A stretch of 64,000 bases of DNA from Dokdonia sp. Hel_I_53 (GTDB lineage Bacteria > Bacteroidota > Bacteroidia > Flavobacteriales > Flavobacteriaceae): positions 1,350,501 through 1,414,500 of the forward strand of contig NZ_VISL01000001.1 of the NCBI RefSeq assembly GCF_007827465.1. The letters are read 5' to 3'. Positions within the stretch are counted from its first letter, which is position 1, and every line of letters begins with the position of its first letter. A model generated the notes under the pieces. The model saw only the letters and a list, made by a program, of their open reading frames with translations. It was not told the origin of the DNA and made no database searches. Of the stretch, positions 8,807 through 19,005 are shown one piece after another. The position numbers and the translations under genes were made by a program.

Positions 8807-9599
8807 AGTCGAGTACGATTAAAAATAAATACAAAAAAGGTGCTGCAAAAATTATACTGTCAAGTCTGTCAAACAATCCTCCGTGTCCAGGCATAATTCT
8901 ACCACTATCTTTTACTCCAGCCTGTCGCTTAAGTTGTGATTGAATAAGGTCGCCTAAAGTCCCAAAAACTGACGTAACAACAGCTACGGTAAGCCAAAGC
9001 TGAATGCTTAACAAATCTGTAAATGCACTAAATATGATACTTGCTATGCAGCAAAAAACAAGTCCTCCAACAAATCCTTCAATAGTTTTCTTTGGAGATA
9101 TACGCTCTAATAGTTTTCGCTTACCTATACTCTTACCAACAATAAAGGCAAACGTGTCATTTATCCAGATTAAAGCAAAGACACTTGCCACCAATAACGA
9201 TGTATATTCACCTTTATAAGATGGCAGAAGAATTGTAAACACAACACCTCCAATGATGTAAAAAATAGTATATGCGTATTTCTGTGAAACTGTTATATAG
9301 CGTTCAGAGGGTCTGATTAAATTTTTAATTAAATATAAATTAACTGTTATTGTCAATGCTAGAAATACAATAGTCACCATTCGCTCAAATTTGAAATAGC
9401 ATAGCCCTGCTATACAAACTAGCAGTAACAAATATGGCAATATAGATTTAATACCTATAAGTTTCAAAAACTCGTAGAGAACAGCAATACCGAGTACTGA
9501 AAATACAACTAAATACGTTGTTTCTAAAGAAAATATAGCAAGCAACAATAATGTTACGTACAATAATCCAGAAAGGGCTCTTATGACGACTTCGCGCAT
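8796..9599 (-). CDS. cdsA: Phosphatidate cytidylyltransferase
   Basis: Integral membrane enzyme converting phosphatidic acid and CTP to CDP-diacylglycerol, the precursor of PE and PG. It has 267 residues with about eight hydrophobic segments. The CDS signature is near the C-terminus (KDSGRIMPGHGGLFDRLDSIIFAAP), with RISPKKTIEGFVGG upstream. The order LUD protein, cdsA, psd, ACBP forms a tightly spaced minus-strand phospholipid operon. Confidence 0.95.
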   Translation of the reverse strand: MREVVIRALSGLLYVTLLLLAIFSLETTYLVVFSVLGIAVLYEFLKLIGIKSILPYLLLLVCIAGLCYFKFERMVTIVFLALTITVNLYLIKNLIRPSERYITVSQKYAYTIFYIIGGVVFTILLPSYKGEYTSLLVASVFALIWINDTFAFIVGKSIGKRKLLERISPKKTIEGFVGGLVFCCIASIIFSAFTDLLSIQLWLTVAVVTSVFGTLGDLIQSQLKRQAGVKDSGRIMPGHGGLFDRLDSIIFAAPFLYLFLIVLDYVP

Positions 9600-9600
9600 A

Positions 9601-10215
9601 TTATAGGTCTTCTAAAAGCAGTAAATAAAGGTTTTTTGTACTGCTTCCATAGGTCATAAAATCTTTCTCATCTTCCTTAGACTCAAAATTCTTTATGGTT
9701 GTGATATTGGTAGGGATACTCCCTGCATTATGGTTTTTTATAATACGGAGGCCTTCACCTATTGTATTAACAATTTGACTTGTCTTACCAAAAACAATAA
9801 CATCTTTAGGCAGATCATGTAATTTTAGCTCTTTAAGCTGTTTAGAACATACTAAAAGTGATCCGTCACTTGCCACTAGACTTTCACAAGTAGTGAGAAA
9901 AAACTCAGATTCTACATTGTGACCATAATTTAAATTATAGCCATCAAACATAGTCTTTAAATGATCATCTATACAAAAGGCTTCTTTTTCATACCAATCA
10001 TTTTCAAGAAGTATGTTATCAAAGTTCTCTTGCACTTCATCCATATTAAGGGCATAAAGAAATCGACCGCCATTTATTATAAAGTTCTTTGTGAAACGCT
10101 CGTCTGCCGGAGTATCTACTTCTGGCATATATTTACTACGTATTTCTTTTCCTCTATATTCTTGGGGGTCGTCTAATTTAGATGATGATTTAAATAATTT
10201 ACTAAATAGACTCAT
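9601..10215 (-). CDS. LUD domain protein (LutC/YkgG-like)
   Basis: Protein of 204 residues with a LUD-type Rossmann-like fold: FFLTTCESLVASDGSLLVCS, then LPKDVIVFGKTSQIVNTIGEGLRII, and a C-terminal KNLYLLLLEDL. The family includes LutC of lactate oxidation, but no lutA/lutB partners are here. In flavobacteria such a gene commonly sits between ftsH and cdsA. It ends two bases before cdsA starts. Role unknown. Confidence 0.75.
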   Translation of the reverse strand: MSLFSKLFKSSSKLDDPQEYRGKEIRSKYMPEVDTPADERFTKNFIINGGRFLYALNMDEVQENFDNILLENDWYEKEAFCIDDHLKTMFDGYNLNYGHNVESEFFLTTCESLVASDGSLLVCSKQLKELKLHDLPKDVIVFGKTSQIVNTIGEGLRIIKNHNAGSIPTNITTIKNFESKEDEKDFMTYGSSTKNLYLLLLEDL

Positions 10216-10251
10216 TTATACACTTTACTCAATGTAATTTATAATGTATTC

Positions 10252-10259
10252 CAAATATA
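10252..10259 (-). promoter_or_regulatory. Bacteroidota -7-like motif TATATTTG
   Basis: Matches TAnnTTTG on the minus strand, 37 bases upstream of the LUD gene start and downstream of the ftsH stop. A clear -33 TTTG at the ideal distance is not seen. Confidence 0.4.
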
Positions 10260-10328
10260 AAAAAACTTGATCGAACACTACATCCAATCAAGTTTTTTTA
10301 AACCATTATATCACAATTAAGTGAAAAA

Positions 10329-12284
10329 TTACGCTATATCTTCGATAGCTTCTTTTTTTCCAAAGGGTCTTTCTCCAAAAATTTCTTCTAGATTATCCTT
10401 AAAAATAACTTCTTTTTCTAGCAACAACTCTGCTAATTGAGTTAGCTTATCTTTTTCCTTTGTTAAAAGATCAATTGCACGTTGATATTGTTCCTCAATT
10501 ATAATTGAGATTTCCTTATCAATTAGCTCTGCAGTGCGTTCACTGTATGGCTTTGTAAAACTACTTTCAGATTGTCCTGTACTATCATAATAAGTAAGAT
10601 TCCCCACCTTATCATTAAGACCGTATACAGTCACCATCATTCGAGCTTGTTTTGTAACCTTTTCAAGATCACTTAAAGCTCCAGTAGAAATCTGATTAAA
10701 CATTACTTTCTCTGCGGCTCTTCCTCCCAATGCAGCACACATCTCATCTAACATTTGCTCAGGTCTAACAATCAACCGCTCTTCTGGGAGATACCATGCC
10801 GCACCTAAAGACTGTCCTCTCGGAACAATTGTTACTTTAACTAGTGGGGCAGCGTGCTCAAGCATCCAACTCACAGTCGCATGACCCGCCTCATGAAAAG
10901 CGATTGCTTTTTTCTCTTCTGGAGTAATAATCTTATTTTTCTTTTCTAGTCCTCCTACGATACGATCAACAGCATCAAGAAAATCCTGCTTTCCTACTGC
11001 TTTGTTACCTTTACGAGCAGCTATAAGCGCAGCCTCGTTACACATATTAGCAATATCTGCTCCAGAAAAACCAGGTGTCTGTTTTGCTAAAAACTCAATA
11101 TCAAGTTCATCATCTACTTTTTTTAGAGGCCTCAAATGTACTTCGAATATTTCCTTACGTTCTCTAACGTCAGGCAAATCAACATATATCTGTCTATCAA
11201 AACGACCGGCGCGCATCAACGCTTTATCCAACACATCTGCTCGGTTTGTTGCTGCAAGCACAATAACGTTTGTGTTTGTACCAAAACCATCCATTTCTGT
11301 GAGTAATTGATTGAGTGTATTCTCTCTTTCATCATTCCCGCCAGAAAAATTACTTTTACCTCTAGCCCTACCTATTGCATCAATCTCATCGATAAATATA
11401 ATTGCAGGTGATTTTTCTTTGGCTTGTTTAAATAAATCACGGACACGAGATGCACCCACCCCCACAAACATCTCCACAAAATCAGACCCTGATAGTGAGA
11501 AAAATGGAACTTTAGCTTCTCCAGCCACTGCCTTTGCCAGCAATGTCTTACCAGTTCCTGGCTGCCCAACTAACAAAGCGCCTTTTGGAATTTTTCCTCC
11601 AAGACTTGTATACTTCTCAGGATTTTTTAAGAAATCCACAATCTCTTGTATCTCTTCTTTTGCCCCTTCAAGACCAGCCACATCCTTAAATGTTGTTTTT
11701 ACGTCTGTTTTCTCATCAAAAAGCTTTGCCTTAGATTTACCTATATTAAATATTTGACCTCCTGGACCACCACCACCACCAGCAGACATACGTCTCATGA
11801 TAAATATCCAAAGACCAATAATTAGTATAAATGGAAGAAAACTAGCAACTAGACCCCACATATCACCCTCTGTTTCGTAGGTGAGTCGAGTATCCAAGTT
11901 ATTTTCATCTATGATTTGATTTACATCATTTTCAAAATTTTGCAAATCTCCAATTTCAAAACGATAATCTGGCGCTGCTGCAGATGGGGCTAAAAAACCC
12001 GTCCCTCTATTTTTATTATGAATCTCTTTAGACTCTGCCTCTTTTGTAAGATATACTTTTACAGCATTTTTATTAATGATCTCTACCCGATCTACATCAC
12101 CATTCTTTAGATATTCTTCAAATTGGTAAATAGATGTTTTTTTAGGCTCTCCTATACCACTACTGCCTGTAAGCATACTAATAGCAATAAAGATGATAAT
12201 AATAAGTCCGTAAATCCAGTAAGAGCTAAATTTAGGTTTATTTGGAGGTGTTGTAGATGTATTCTTTTTCTTTTCTGTAGACAT
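10329..12284 (-). CDS. ftsH: ATP-dependent zinc metalloprotease FtsH
   Basis: Membrane AAA+ protease that extracts and degrades misfolded or short-lived membrane and cytosolic proteins. Its 651 residues hold two membrane helices (about 22-41 and 146-164) flanking the periplasmic domain. Walker A (GQPGTGKT, about 239-246), Walker B (IIFIDEID) and the arginine-finger region ([15 protein letters not shown]) follow, then the zinc-binding HEAGH (about 463-467). A glycine-rich stretch follows the second helix. It sits 11 bases after rsfS, so they are likely co-transcribed. Confidence 0.97.
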   Translation of the reverse strand: MSTEKKKNTSTTPPNKPKFSSYWIYGLIIIIFIAISMLTGSSGIGEPKKTSIYQFEEYLKNGDVDRVEIINKNAVKVYLTKEAESKEIHNKNRGTGFLAPSAAAPDYRFEIGDLQNFENDVNQIIDENNLDTRLTYETEGDMWGLVASFLPFILIIGLWIFIMRRMSAGGGGGPGGQIFNIGKSKAKLFDEKTDVKTTFKDVAGLEGAKEEIQEIVDFLKNPEKYTSLGGKIPKGALLVGQPGTGKTLLAKAVAGEAKVPFFSLSGSDFVEMFVGVGASRVRDLFKQAKEKSPAIIFIDEIDAIGRARGKSNFSGGNDERENTLNQLLTEMDGFGTNTNVIVLAATNRADVLDKALMRAGRFDRQIYVDLPDVRERKEIFEVHLRPLKKVDDELDIEFLAKQTPGFSGADIANMCNEAALIAARKGNKAVGKQDFLDAVDRIVGGLEKKNKIITPEEKKAIAFHEAGHATVSWMLEHAAPLVKVTIVPRGQSLGAAWYLPEERLIVRPEQMLDEMCAALGGRAAEKVMFNQISTGALSDLEKVTKQARMMVTVYGLNDKVGNLTYYDSTGQSESSFTKPYSERTAELIDKEISIIIEEQYQRAIDLLTKEKDKLTQLAELLLEKEVIFKDNLEEIFGERPFGKKEAIEDIA

Positions 12285-12295
12285 TCAATTTCTTT

Positions 12296-12667
12296 TTAAT
12301 AATTTGTGGGAATAGAAGTGATTTTTGCATCTCCCCATAGGCTCTCAATATCATAAAATTCTCTAATATGTTTTTGAAAAACATGTACAACCACATTTAC
12401 ATAATCCATAAGAATCCATTCTGAATTTTCTAAACCTTCTACATGCCAAGGTTTTTCTTGAAGAGCTTTACTAGCGGTTTTTTGGATAGAATTTACTATA
12501 GCACCCACTTGTGTGTTTGAAGTTCCATCACAAATGATAAAATAATCACAAACCGTATTTTCTATCTCCCTAAGGTCCAATATATCAATATTCTGACCTT
12601 TCACATCTTCAATTCCTTCAACAATTTTAGCTATTAATTGATCTGTGTTCTTTTCCTTTTTTGCCAT
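12296..12667 (-). CDS. rsfS: Ribosomal silencing factor RsfS
   Basis: Protein of 123 residues binding L14 of the large subunit and blocking subunit joining when nutrients are short. The family motif set is clear: DVKGQNIDILDLREIENTVCDYFIICDGTSNTQV, then WILMDYVNVVVHVFQKHIREFYDIESLWGDA. Divergent from birA, a neighbourhood typical of Bacteroidota. Confidence 0.95.
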   Translation of the reverse strand: MAKKEKNTDQLIAKIVEGIEDVKGQNIDILDLREIENTVCDYFIICDGTSNTQVGAIVNSIQKTASKALQEKPWHVEGLENSEWILMDYVNVVVHVFQKHIREFYDIESLWGDAKITSIPTNY

Positions 12668-12751
12668 TAAATTCTTTTATTTACACAAAGTTATTACAAA
12701 TTTACATTACTCTGCGGTCTTTACATAAGTTTAGAGTCCCTAGTTTTACAT

Positions 12752-13483
12752 ATGCGCATAGACAAACTTCATACCATTGATTCTACAAACGATTACCTCA
12801 AACGTATTTCAAAAAAAGAAAATACCCAAGAAGATATGGTGGTATGGGCAAAAAACCAAACTGCAGGTCGCGGACAAATGGGTACCAAATGGATGACCCA
12901 GACTGATAAAAACCTGACATTCAGTGTTTACAGAAAAATACAACGTATCACTATAGACGAGCAATTCTTTGCACTAATGGCCGCTTCCCTTGCCATAAAA
13001 GATGTACTCACTAAACTCTTAATTAAAAACGTACGTGTTAAATGGCCTAACGACATATTGACAGATAACGACAAGATATGCGGAATTCTTATAGAAAGTG
13101 TCATTAAAAAGGGTAGGCTTGATGCAATGATTATAGGCGTGGGTCTAAACGTTAATCAAACAGAATGGAGCCACCTTCCTAGAGCCACCTCCATAAAAAA
13201 GCAAACTGGAATTCATTTCAAACTAGAGGAAATTCTTCAAATGCTGTTAGAGCAGTTTCGACATTATGTACAGCTACTTATTGATGGCAAGTTTGAAAAA
13301 ATCAAAAAAGATTATGAAAATTGCCTTTTTAAAAGAAATAAGCCCGCTACATTTTTGAAGCCAAATGGAGAAAAATTTGTTGGAATCATCAAAGGGACCA
13401 CTAATAGTGGCAAATTAATTTTACTCCAAGAAAATGATGTTCTTAAAGAGTATGATTTGAAAGAATTACAACTACTCTATTAA
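12752..13483 (+). CDS. birA: Biotin--[acetyl-CoA-carboxylase] ligase
   Basis: Transfers biotin to the carboxyl carrier protein of acetyl-CoA carboxylase. It has 243 residues with no N-terminal DNA-binding domain, so it is the catalytic-only type. The biotinyl-AMP-binding QTAGRGQMGTKW and the VKWPNDILTDNDKICGILIES segment are intact, followed by a small C-terminal SH3-like domain. It is transcribed away from rsfS with an 84-base gap between them. Confidence 0.95.
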   Translation: MRIDKLHTIDSTNDYLKRISKKENTQEDMVVWAKNQTAGRGQMGTKWMTQTDKNLTFSVYRKIQRITIDEQFFALMAASLAIKDVLTKLLIKNVRVKWPNDILTDNDKICGILIESVIKKGRLDAMIIGVGLNVNQTEWSHLPRATSIKKQTGIHFKLEEILQMLLEQFRHYVQLLIDGKFEKIKKDYENCLFKRNKPATFLKPNGEKFVGIIKGTTNSGKLILLQENDVLKEYDLKELQLLY

Positions 13484-13572
13484 TTTCTATAGTTCGAACA
13501 CCTATTGACATAATGTTAGAATTCGTCAAGGTGTCATATAAATAAGCTAGATTACTGTGTAAAAGCATTATC

Positions 13573-13586
13573 GCTTTCGCGAAAGC
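13573..13586. repeat. Iterated palindrome GCTTTCGCGAAAGC, copy 3
   Basis: Exact copy between birA and lipA, just upstream of the -33 position of the lipA promoter. Confidence 0.95.
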
Positions 13587-13589
13587 GTG

Positions 13590-13620
13590 TTCGCTACAAC
13601 TCTTAGAATTTGTATCTTTG
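13590..13620 (+). promoter_or_regulatory. Promoter of lipA
   Basis: TATCTTTG at 13613-13620 matches the Bacteroidota -7 consensus. TTCG at 13590-13593 is a one-base variant of the -33 TTTG, with the standard 19-base spacer. The start codon is 19 bases after the -7 motif. The iterated palindrome ends 4 bases upstream. Confidence 0.6.
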
Positions 13621-13639
13621 TAGCGCTTGAAAAAATGCT

Positions 13640-14515
13640 ATGCAAGAAGAACTTACAATTACTAAACCAGAGAGAGTACCTAAGCCTAAATGGCTTCGAG
13701 TAAAACTCCCCACTGGAAAAAAATATACAGATTTACGTACACTTGTAGACAAGTACAACTTAAATACGATCTGCACATCGGGAAGTTGCCCTAATATGGG
13801 AGAGTGTTGGAGTGAAGGAACTGCCACCTTTATGATATTAGGAAATGTCTGTACGAGATCGTGTGGTTTTTGCGGTGTAAAAACTGGAAGGCCAGAGCAA
13901 GTAGATTGGGAAGAACCTGAAAAAGTAGCTCGATCCATAAAATTGATGGATATTAAGCATGCAGTGATTACCTCTGTAGATCGTGACGATCTTAAAGACA
14001 TGGGAACCATTATTTGGGCAGAAACTGTTCAAGCCATACGACGTATGAACCCAAAAACCACCCTTGAAACCCTCATTCCAGATTTTCAAGGTAGAGAAGA
14101 TTTGCTAGACAGAATTGTTGCGGTACACCCAGAGGTGGTATCACATAATATGGAAACTGTAAAAAGGCTAACGAGAGAAGTGCGTATTCAAGCAAAATAT
14201 GAACGCAGTTTAGGAGTTTTAAAATATCTAAAAGAAGCGGGGATTACAAGAACTAAATCTGGAATAATGCTAGGCTTAGGGGAAACAGAAAGGGAAGTTA
14301 TAAAAACTCTAGAAGACCTTCGCGAGGTAAACCTTGATATTGTTACTATAGGGCAATACTTACAGCCTTCAAAAAAACATTTACCTGTAAAACAATTTAT
14401 CACTCCAGATCAATTTCAAAAATACGAAAAAATTGGGCTAGAGATGGGATTTCGCCATGTGGAAAGTGGGGCTTTAGTTAGGTCGTCTTACAAAGCTCAA
14501 AAGCATCTTACTTAA
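13640..14515 (+). CDS. lipA: Lipoyl synthase
   Basis: Radical SAM enzyme inserting two sulfurs into protein-bound octanoyl groups to make lipoate. Its 291 residues carry the auxiliary-cluster cysteines in [12 protein letters not shown], the radical [11 protein letters not shown] motif, and the C-terminal RSSYKA serine motif that ligates the auxiliary cluster. Catalytic elements such as [10 protein letters not shown] are intact. It is followed 6 bases later by gap. Confidence 0.96.
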   Translation: MQEELTITKPERVPKPKWLRVKLPTGKKYTDLRTLVDKYNLNTICTSGSCPNMGECWSEGTATFMILGNVCTRSCGFCGVKTGRPEQVDWEEPEKVARSIKLMDIKHAVITSVDRDDLKDMGTIIWAETVQAIRRMNPKTTLETLIPDFQGREDLLDRIVAVHPEVVSHNMETVKRLTREVRIQAKYERSLGVLKYLKEAGITRTKSGIMLGLGETEREVIKTLEDLREVNLDIVTIGQYLQPSKKHLPVKQFITPDQFQKYEKIGLEMGFRHVESGALVRSSYKAQKHLT

Positions 14516-14521
14516 AAATTA

Positions 14522-15523
14522 ATGAGCAAGATTAAAATTGCAATTAACGGTTTTGGCCGCATAGGACGCACTGTCTTTAGACTCATTGAAAATCATCCTC
14601 AACTTGAGGTGGTAGCCATTAATGATCTGGCAGACGCAAAAACTTTATCACATCTTCTTAAATACGATAGTATTCACGGAGTAAGCGCTAAGGAAATTAG
14701 CTTTCGCGAAAGCGTACTCATCGTCAACAAAAAAGAAATACCATTGTACAACTTTGAGGATATTGAGCTTATTCCATGGAAGAACTCGCAACCAGATATC
14801 GTTATTGAGAGCACTGGAAAGTTCAAAACAAAGAAAGAACTTGAAAAGCATATTGTAAGCGGGGCAAAAAAAGTGATTTTGAGCGTACCACCAGCAGACG
14901 AAGATATTCCTATGGTTGTTCTTGGAGTTAATAATGGCGATCTAGATGGTACAGAAACCATCATCTCAAACGCCTCTTGCACCACAAACAATGCAGCCCC
15001 TATGGTTCAAATCATAGACAAATTGTGTGGTATTGATCAAGCATATATTACCACAATACACTCCTACACCACAGACCAGACTCTTCACGATCAACCTCAT
15101 CGTGATTTACGTAGATCACGTGCAGCAAGCCAAAGCATTATTCCTACTACGACTGGAGCCGCAAAAGCACTTACTAAAATTTTTCCACACCTTGCTAGCG
15201 TTATTGGAGGCTGTGGCATTAGAGTCCCTGTACCCAATGGATCCCTTACAGACATAACTTTTAATGTAAAAAAAGATACCACCATAGAAGAGGTGAATAT
15301 GGCAATGAAGAAAGCTTCTCTAGGTAGGTATAAAGACATACTTGCTTTTACAGAAGATCCTATTGTATCTATTGATATTATAGGGAACCCTCACTCCTGT
15401 GTTTTTGATGCACAAATGACATCTGTAATAGGGAAAATGGTAAAAATCATAGGCTGGTATGATAATGAGATGGGATATTCTAGTAGAATAGTAGACTTAA
15501 TTTTACAGATCTCTACAAAATAA
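14522..15523 (+). CDS. gap: Type I glyceraldehyde-3-phosphate dehydrogenase
   Basis: Glycolytic NAD-dependent enzyme of 333 residues, the usual length. The NAD-binding INGFGRIGR and the catalytic cysteine in SNASCTTNN are present, followed by the catalytic His in TTIHSYT and the C-terminal WYDNEMGYSSR. A palindrome copy encodes SFRES at residues 60-64, in the variable segment of the NAD domain after YDSIHG. Co-directional with lipA, 6 bases downstream. Whether it is the main glycolytic copy or a second paralogue cannot be told here. Confidence 0.95.
   Translation: MSKIKIAINGFGRIGRTVFRLIENHPQLEVVAINDLADAKTLSHLLKYDSIHGVSAKEISFRESVLIVNKKEIPLYNFEDIELIPWKNSQPDIVIESTGKFKTKKELEKHIVSGAKKVILSVPPADEDIPMVVLGVNNGDLDGTETIISNASCTTNNAAPMVQIIDKLCGIDQAYITTIHSYTTDQTLHDQPHRDLRRSRAASQSIIPTTTGAAKALTKIFPHLASVIGGCGIRVPVPNGSLTDITFNVKKDTTIEEVNMAMKKASLGRYKDILAFTEDPIVSIDIIGNPHSCVFDAQMTSVIGKMVKIIGWYDNEMGYSSRIVDLILQISTK
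14700..14713. repeat. Iterated palindrome GCTTTCGCGAAAGC, copy 4
   Basis: Exact copy inside gap, read in a third frame as SFRES. Confidence 0.95.
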
Positions 15524-15552
15524 TCTATATTAGCTATTAGATACTGACACGT

Positions 15553-17775
15553 ATGAACGCAATATTAGTACGTTTTCTATTTGCGCTCCTCCTTGCTTAT
15601 CCACTAGTAAGTACCGCCCAAAAGAGAGAGAGCCCAGAAGAAACACTTACAAATGATAAAATTGACTCTCTACTTCAGAGAGCTCTTATTGCTGTTTCAG
15701 ATCTTAATTATGAAAAAGCAATAGATTTACTTACATATTCTCGTGATTTATCTTTAAGAATTAATCACACAAAACGTGTTGGTCTTGCCTCAGGGACTCT
15801 TGCAAAGCTTTATTTCCAACTTCATAACTATGAAAAAGCAGAAATAGAGAATAAAAGAGCTATCGAGGCTCAGTTAGAGGTGAATAGCATTGATTTATTA
15901 GGACAATCCTATCTTACAGCAGCGCAAATTGCTAATATCCGAAGTCAAGAAAAACAATTCCAAGAATATATTGCTCGAGGCTTATCCATTCTTGAAGATA
16001 GTGAAAGGCTTGATCTAAAGTCACAGCTTCTCATTCTCAAAGCCGATATTTTAAGAAAAGAGAATGATCATACGGAAGCTATACGAATTTACAATAAGGC
16101 TATCAATCTTGTTCAATTAGAAAACTACGCGTATTTAAGAGCAGAAGCAAAAGCTAAAAAATCCCTTAGCTTAAGTGCTGCTGGTAGACTAGAAGAAGCC
16201 GATGAAGAATTACTTGAAGTTGAAAGTTTTCTAGAAGGGGAAAATTATCCGAATCTAAAAAGATCGCTGTACTTAGCAAAAAATCTCATCGCCCAAGGAA
16301 GAGGAAATTATAGAGAAGCGTATGACAATTTAAAAAAATACTATTCTTTTTTACAAAACTACACAAGCGAAGATATCACCAGTACATCTTTACCCACTAA
16401 AAATAACAAACAGTTAGAGGAAATGGTCGCCTCTTTAGATAAAGATATAGTAAGAGAAGAAGATCGATCCTCAAAGGCAATGCGTCTCACATTGGTGCTT
16501 TCTATAGCACTTTGCTCAATACTCGCATTACTCACGCTTTCACTTTACAAGAACAATAATCTAAGAGCAAAGGCAAATGAACTTTTACAAGCCAAAAATG
16601 TTGAACTTATAATTGCTCGTGATAATGCAGAAAAGGCTTCTATGGTAAAGGCTCAATTCTTATCGACCATTACGCATGAATTGAGAACGCCTATGTATGC
16701 TGTTACTGGTCTTACGCATTTGTTACTTAGTGAGAACCCTACTCCAGAACAAAAAAAACATCTAGATTCATTAAAATTTTCTGGAGAATATCTTTTATCT
16801 CTTATTAACAATATACTTGACCTAAATAAGCTTGAGGCAAATAAAGTAGAGGTAGAAGAGACTCCCTTCAACATCAGAAAGCGTATTGAAGACGTACTCT
16901 TTGCGTTGGGTAAGTCTGCTAGAGATAAAGGAAATAAATTAAATCTAGAATTTGATCCAGATATCCCTGAGGAATTGTTAGGTGACCCTTTAATGATTTC
17001 TCAAATTCTTATTAACCTTGTTGGAAATGCAATAAAATTTACTAAAGATGGCGAGGTAACTATTCGAGTTCAAAAAGTAGCGCAAACTGAAGCGGACATA
17101 CGACTACATTTTGAAATCCAAGATAATGGAGAAGGAATATCTAAGAAAAAACAAAAAACAATTTTTCAAAATTTCACTCAGGGGTCTGTAGCCATTAATA
17201 GAAAGTTTGGAGGTACTGGATTAGGGCTTTCCATTGTCAAAAATTTACTAGACCTACTCAACAGTAAAATATCATTACAAAGTACTTTAGGTAAAGGCAC
17301 AACTTTTAAGTTTGACTTAAAGTATAATCTAATACAAAGCGGCCAGAATGAAAATACTCCTACTACCCTTTCATACGATATAGATTACAACTCCTTAGAG
17401 AATAGGCATATTCTTGTTGTAGAGGATAATAAAATTAATCAAATGATTACACGTAAGATTTTAGAGAAAAATAAGATGACGTGTGAGACAGCAGATAATG
17501 GGGAGATAGCAATTGAAAAGACAAAATCTTCTGATTTTGACTTAATTCTAATGGATATTCATATGCCTGGTATTGGTGGTATTGAAGCAACTAAACAAAT
17601 TCGAGAGTTTAATCCAAAAATTCCAATTCTAGCTTTAACAGCAGTCACTATTGATGAAAATATTGATGAATTTCATAAAGTAGGCTTTAATGATATTATT
17701 CCTAAGCCTTATAAAGTAGAAGAGTTTTTTCAAAAGATTCAAAACTCACTTAGAAATAGCAAGGTACTTTCTTAA
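15553..17775 (+). CDS. Hybrid sensor histidine kinase with TPR sensor region and receiver domain
   Basis: 740 residues. A signal peptide (ending near STAQ) is followed by TPR-like helical repeats (about 40-290), presumably periplasmic, and one membrane helix (about 314-334). Then come HisKA with the phospho-acceptor in STITHELRTPMYAV, HATPase_c with DNGEGI and GGTGLGLSIVKNLL, and a C-terminal receiver (ILVVEDNKINQ; phospho-acceptor Asp in LILMDIHMPG; Lys in IPKPYK). No DNA-binding output domain or response regulator gene is adjacent, so the output is likely a separate phosphorelay. Signal unknown. Confidence 0.93.
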   Translation: MNAILVRFLFALLLAYPLVSTAQKRESPEETLTNDKIDSLLQRALIAVSDLNYEKAIDLLTYSRDLSLRINHTKRVGLASGTLAKLYFQLHNYEKAEIENKRAIEAQLEVNSIDLLGQSYLTAAQIANIRSQEKQFQEYIARGLSILEDSERLDLKSQLLILKADILRKENDHTEAIRIYNKAINLVQLENYAYLRAEAKAKKSLSLSAAGRLEEADEELLEVESFLEGENYPNLKRSLYLAKNLIAQGRGNYREAYDNLKKYYSFLQNYTSEDITSTSLPTKNNKQLEEMVASLDKDIVREEDRSSKAMRLTLVLSIALCSILALLTLSLYKNNNLRAKANELLQAKNVELIIARDNAEKASMVKAQFLSTITHELRTPMYAVTGLTHLLLSENPTPEQKKHLDSLKFSGEYLLSLINNILDLNKLEANKVEVEETPFNIRKRIEDVLFALGKSARDKGNKLNLEFDPDIPEELLGDPLMISQILINLVGNAIKFTKDGEVTIRVQKVAQTEADIRLHFEIQDNGEGISKKKQKTIFQNFTQGSVAINRKFGGTGLGLSIVKNLLDLLNSKISLQSTLGKGTTFKFDLKYNLIQSGQNENTPTTLSYDIDYNSLENRHILVVEDNKINQMITRKILEKNKMTCETADNGEIAIEKTKSSDFDLILMDIHMPGIGGIEATKQIREFNPKIPILALTAVTIDENIDEFHKVGFNDIIPKPYKVEEFFQKIQNSLRNSKVLS

Positions 17776-17862
17776 TCCACTTACCTTGAATTTTCACATA
17801 TTTAAAGTATAATGGTTAATTACTTCAATCCTTACCTAATAAGTCTATAGATTTAAAAAGTG

Positions 17863-18882
17863 CTACCTTTTTTCCTCCCGTACACAGTTATAAATCATGG
17901 CATCAAATAAGGCAGCATCCTTAATCAATTCTATTTTTATTGGTAAATAAAAAAGCTTTACTTTTTTCAGCATTGGGCGTAACCTCACATAATCCTTTTC
18001 GGTGGTTAAGATACACTCTAACTCCTCTAGCTCTTCTAGTTCATTTTTAGAAAAATTATGATGATCTTTATATTGTTTATGTGTAAAAGAAACGCCTTGC
18101 AGAGCTATGTGCTGCACAAATAGGGAAGGATTTGCAATACCAGTTACAAGAGTCACTTTTTTTGTCTTTAAACTATTTAATTGCACCCCGCCTTTAGTAG
18201 AGAATACCTGAGCATCATATGTGATTTTTGAAAAAAATAATTTTTGACTTACACTTAAATCAAGTTTATTTTTAATTTCTCTCTCCTCATCAATAGTTAA
18301 TGTATCTGGGCATTTTGTAACTACTATGACCTGAGCCCTTTTAGCACCACTTTTAGGTTCTCTTAAATTTCCAGCAGGTAGGAGATAATCATCACAGTAC
18401 AAATCACCATAAGCTGTAAGTAATACGTTAAATCCAGCTTCTACTTTACGATGCTGAAAAGCATCATCCAGAAGTATTATATCTGGTTTATTTTCTTTTG
18501 TCAATAAAGTCTCAATCCCTAACTGCCGGTCTTCACATACTGCTACACTCAACTCCTTAAATTTTTGAGCAAATTGTAGAGGCTCATCTCCTACTTTTCT
18601 TACAGGATCGGATGGAGAGACATCCCTATATCCTTTAGTATGCCTTCCATATCCACGACTTAATGTAGCTACATTACTATCATTTACAAGTAGTCTTATA
18701 ATATACTCTGTCATTGGAGATTTACCAGTACCCCCAACGCTTAGATTTCCTACGCAAATTATAGGTAAATCATATTTTTTTGAGGATAAAATATCGCTAT
18801 TATATAGTCTATTTCGCAACAGCGTAACCACATAATAGATAATCGAAAATGGAAAAAGCAAAAGACGTAGTTTCCTCATCAA
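17863..18882 (-). CDS. lpxK: Tetraacyldisaccharide 4'-kinase
   Basis: Membrane-associated kinase phosphorylating the lipid A disaccharide precursor at the 4' position. Its 339 residues include an N-terminal hydrophobic helix, the P-loop CVGNLSVGGTGKSP, LSRGYGR and DDAFQHRKV motifs. Standing alone on the minus strand between plus-strand genes, it shows that the organism makes lipid A. The adjacent Met at 18879 is an equally possible start. Confidence 0.94.
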   Translation of the reverse strand: MMRKLRLLLFPFSIIYYVVTLLRNRLYNSDILSSKKYDLPIICVGNLSVGGTGKSPMTEYIIRLLVNDSNVATLSRGYGRHTKGYRDVSPSDPVRKVGDEPLQFAQKFKELSVAVCEDRQLGIETLLTKENKPDIILLDDAFQHRKVEAGFNVLLTAYGDLYCDDYLLPAGNLREPKSGAKRAQVIVVTKCPDTLTIDEEREIKNKLDLSVSQKLFFSKITYDAQVFSTKGGVQLNSLKTKKVTLVTGIANPSLFVQHIALQGVSFTHKQYKDHHNFSKNELEELEELECILTTEKDYVRLRPMLKKVKLFYLPIKIELIKDAALFDAMIYNCVREEKR

Positions 18883-19005
18883 ACGAAGGTATTAAAATAA
18901 AAAATTAATTCTCAAAAAAGACATACTATTAGCTTAGACAACAACTACTAGTAAAGGTGAGTGTCAAAATAAAGATCCACAATACAATTTGATTACCTTT
19001 ACTTC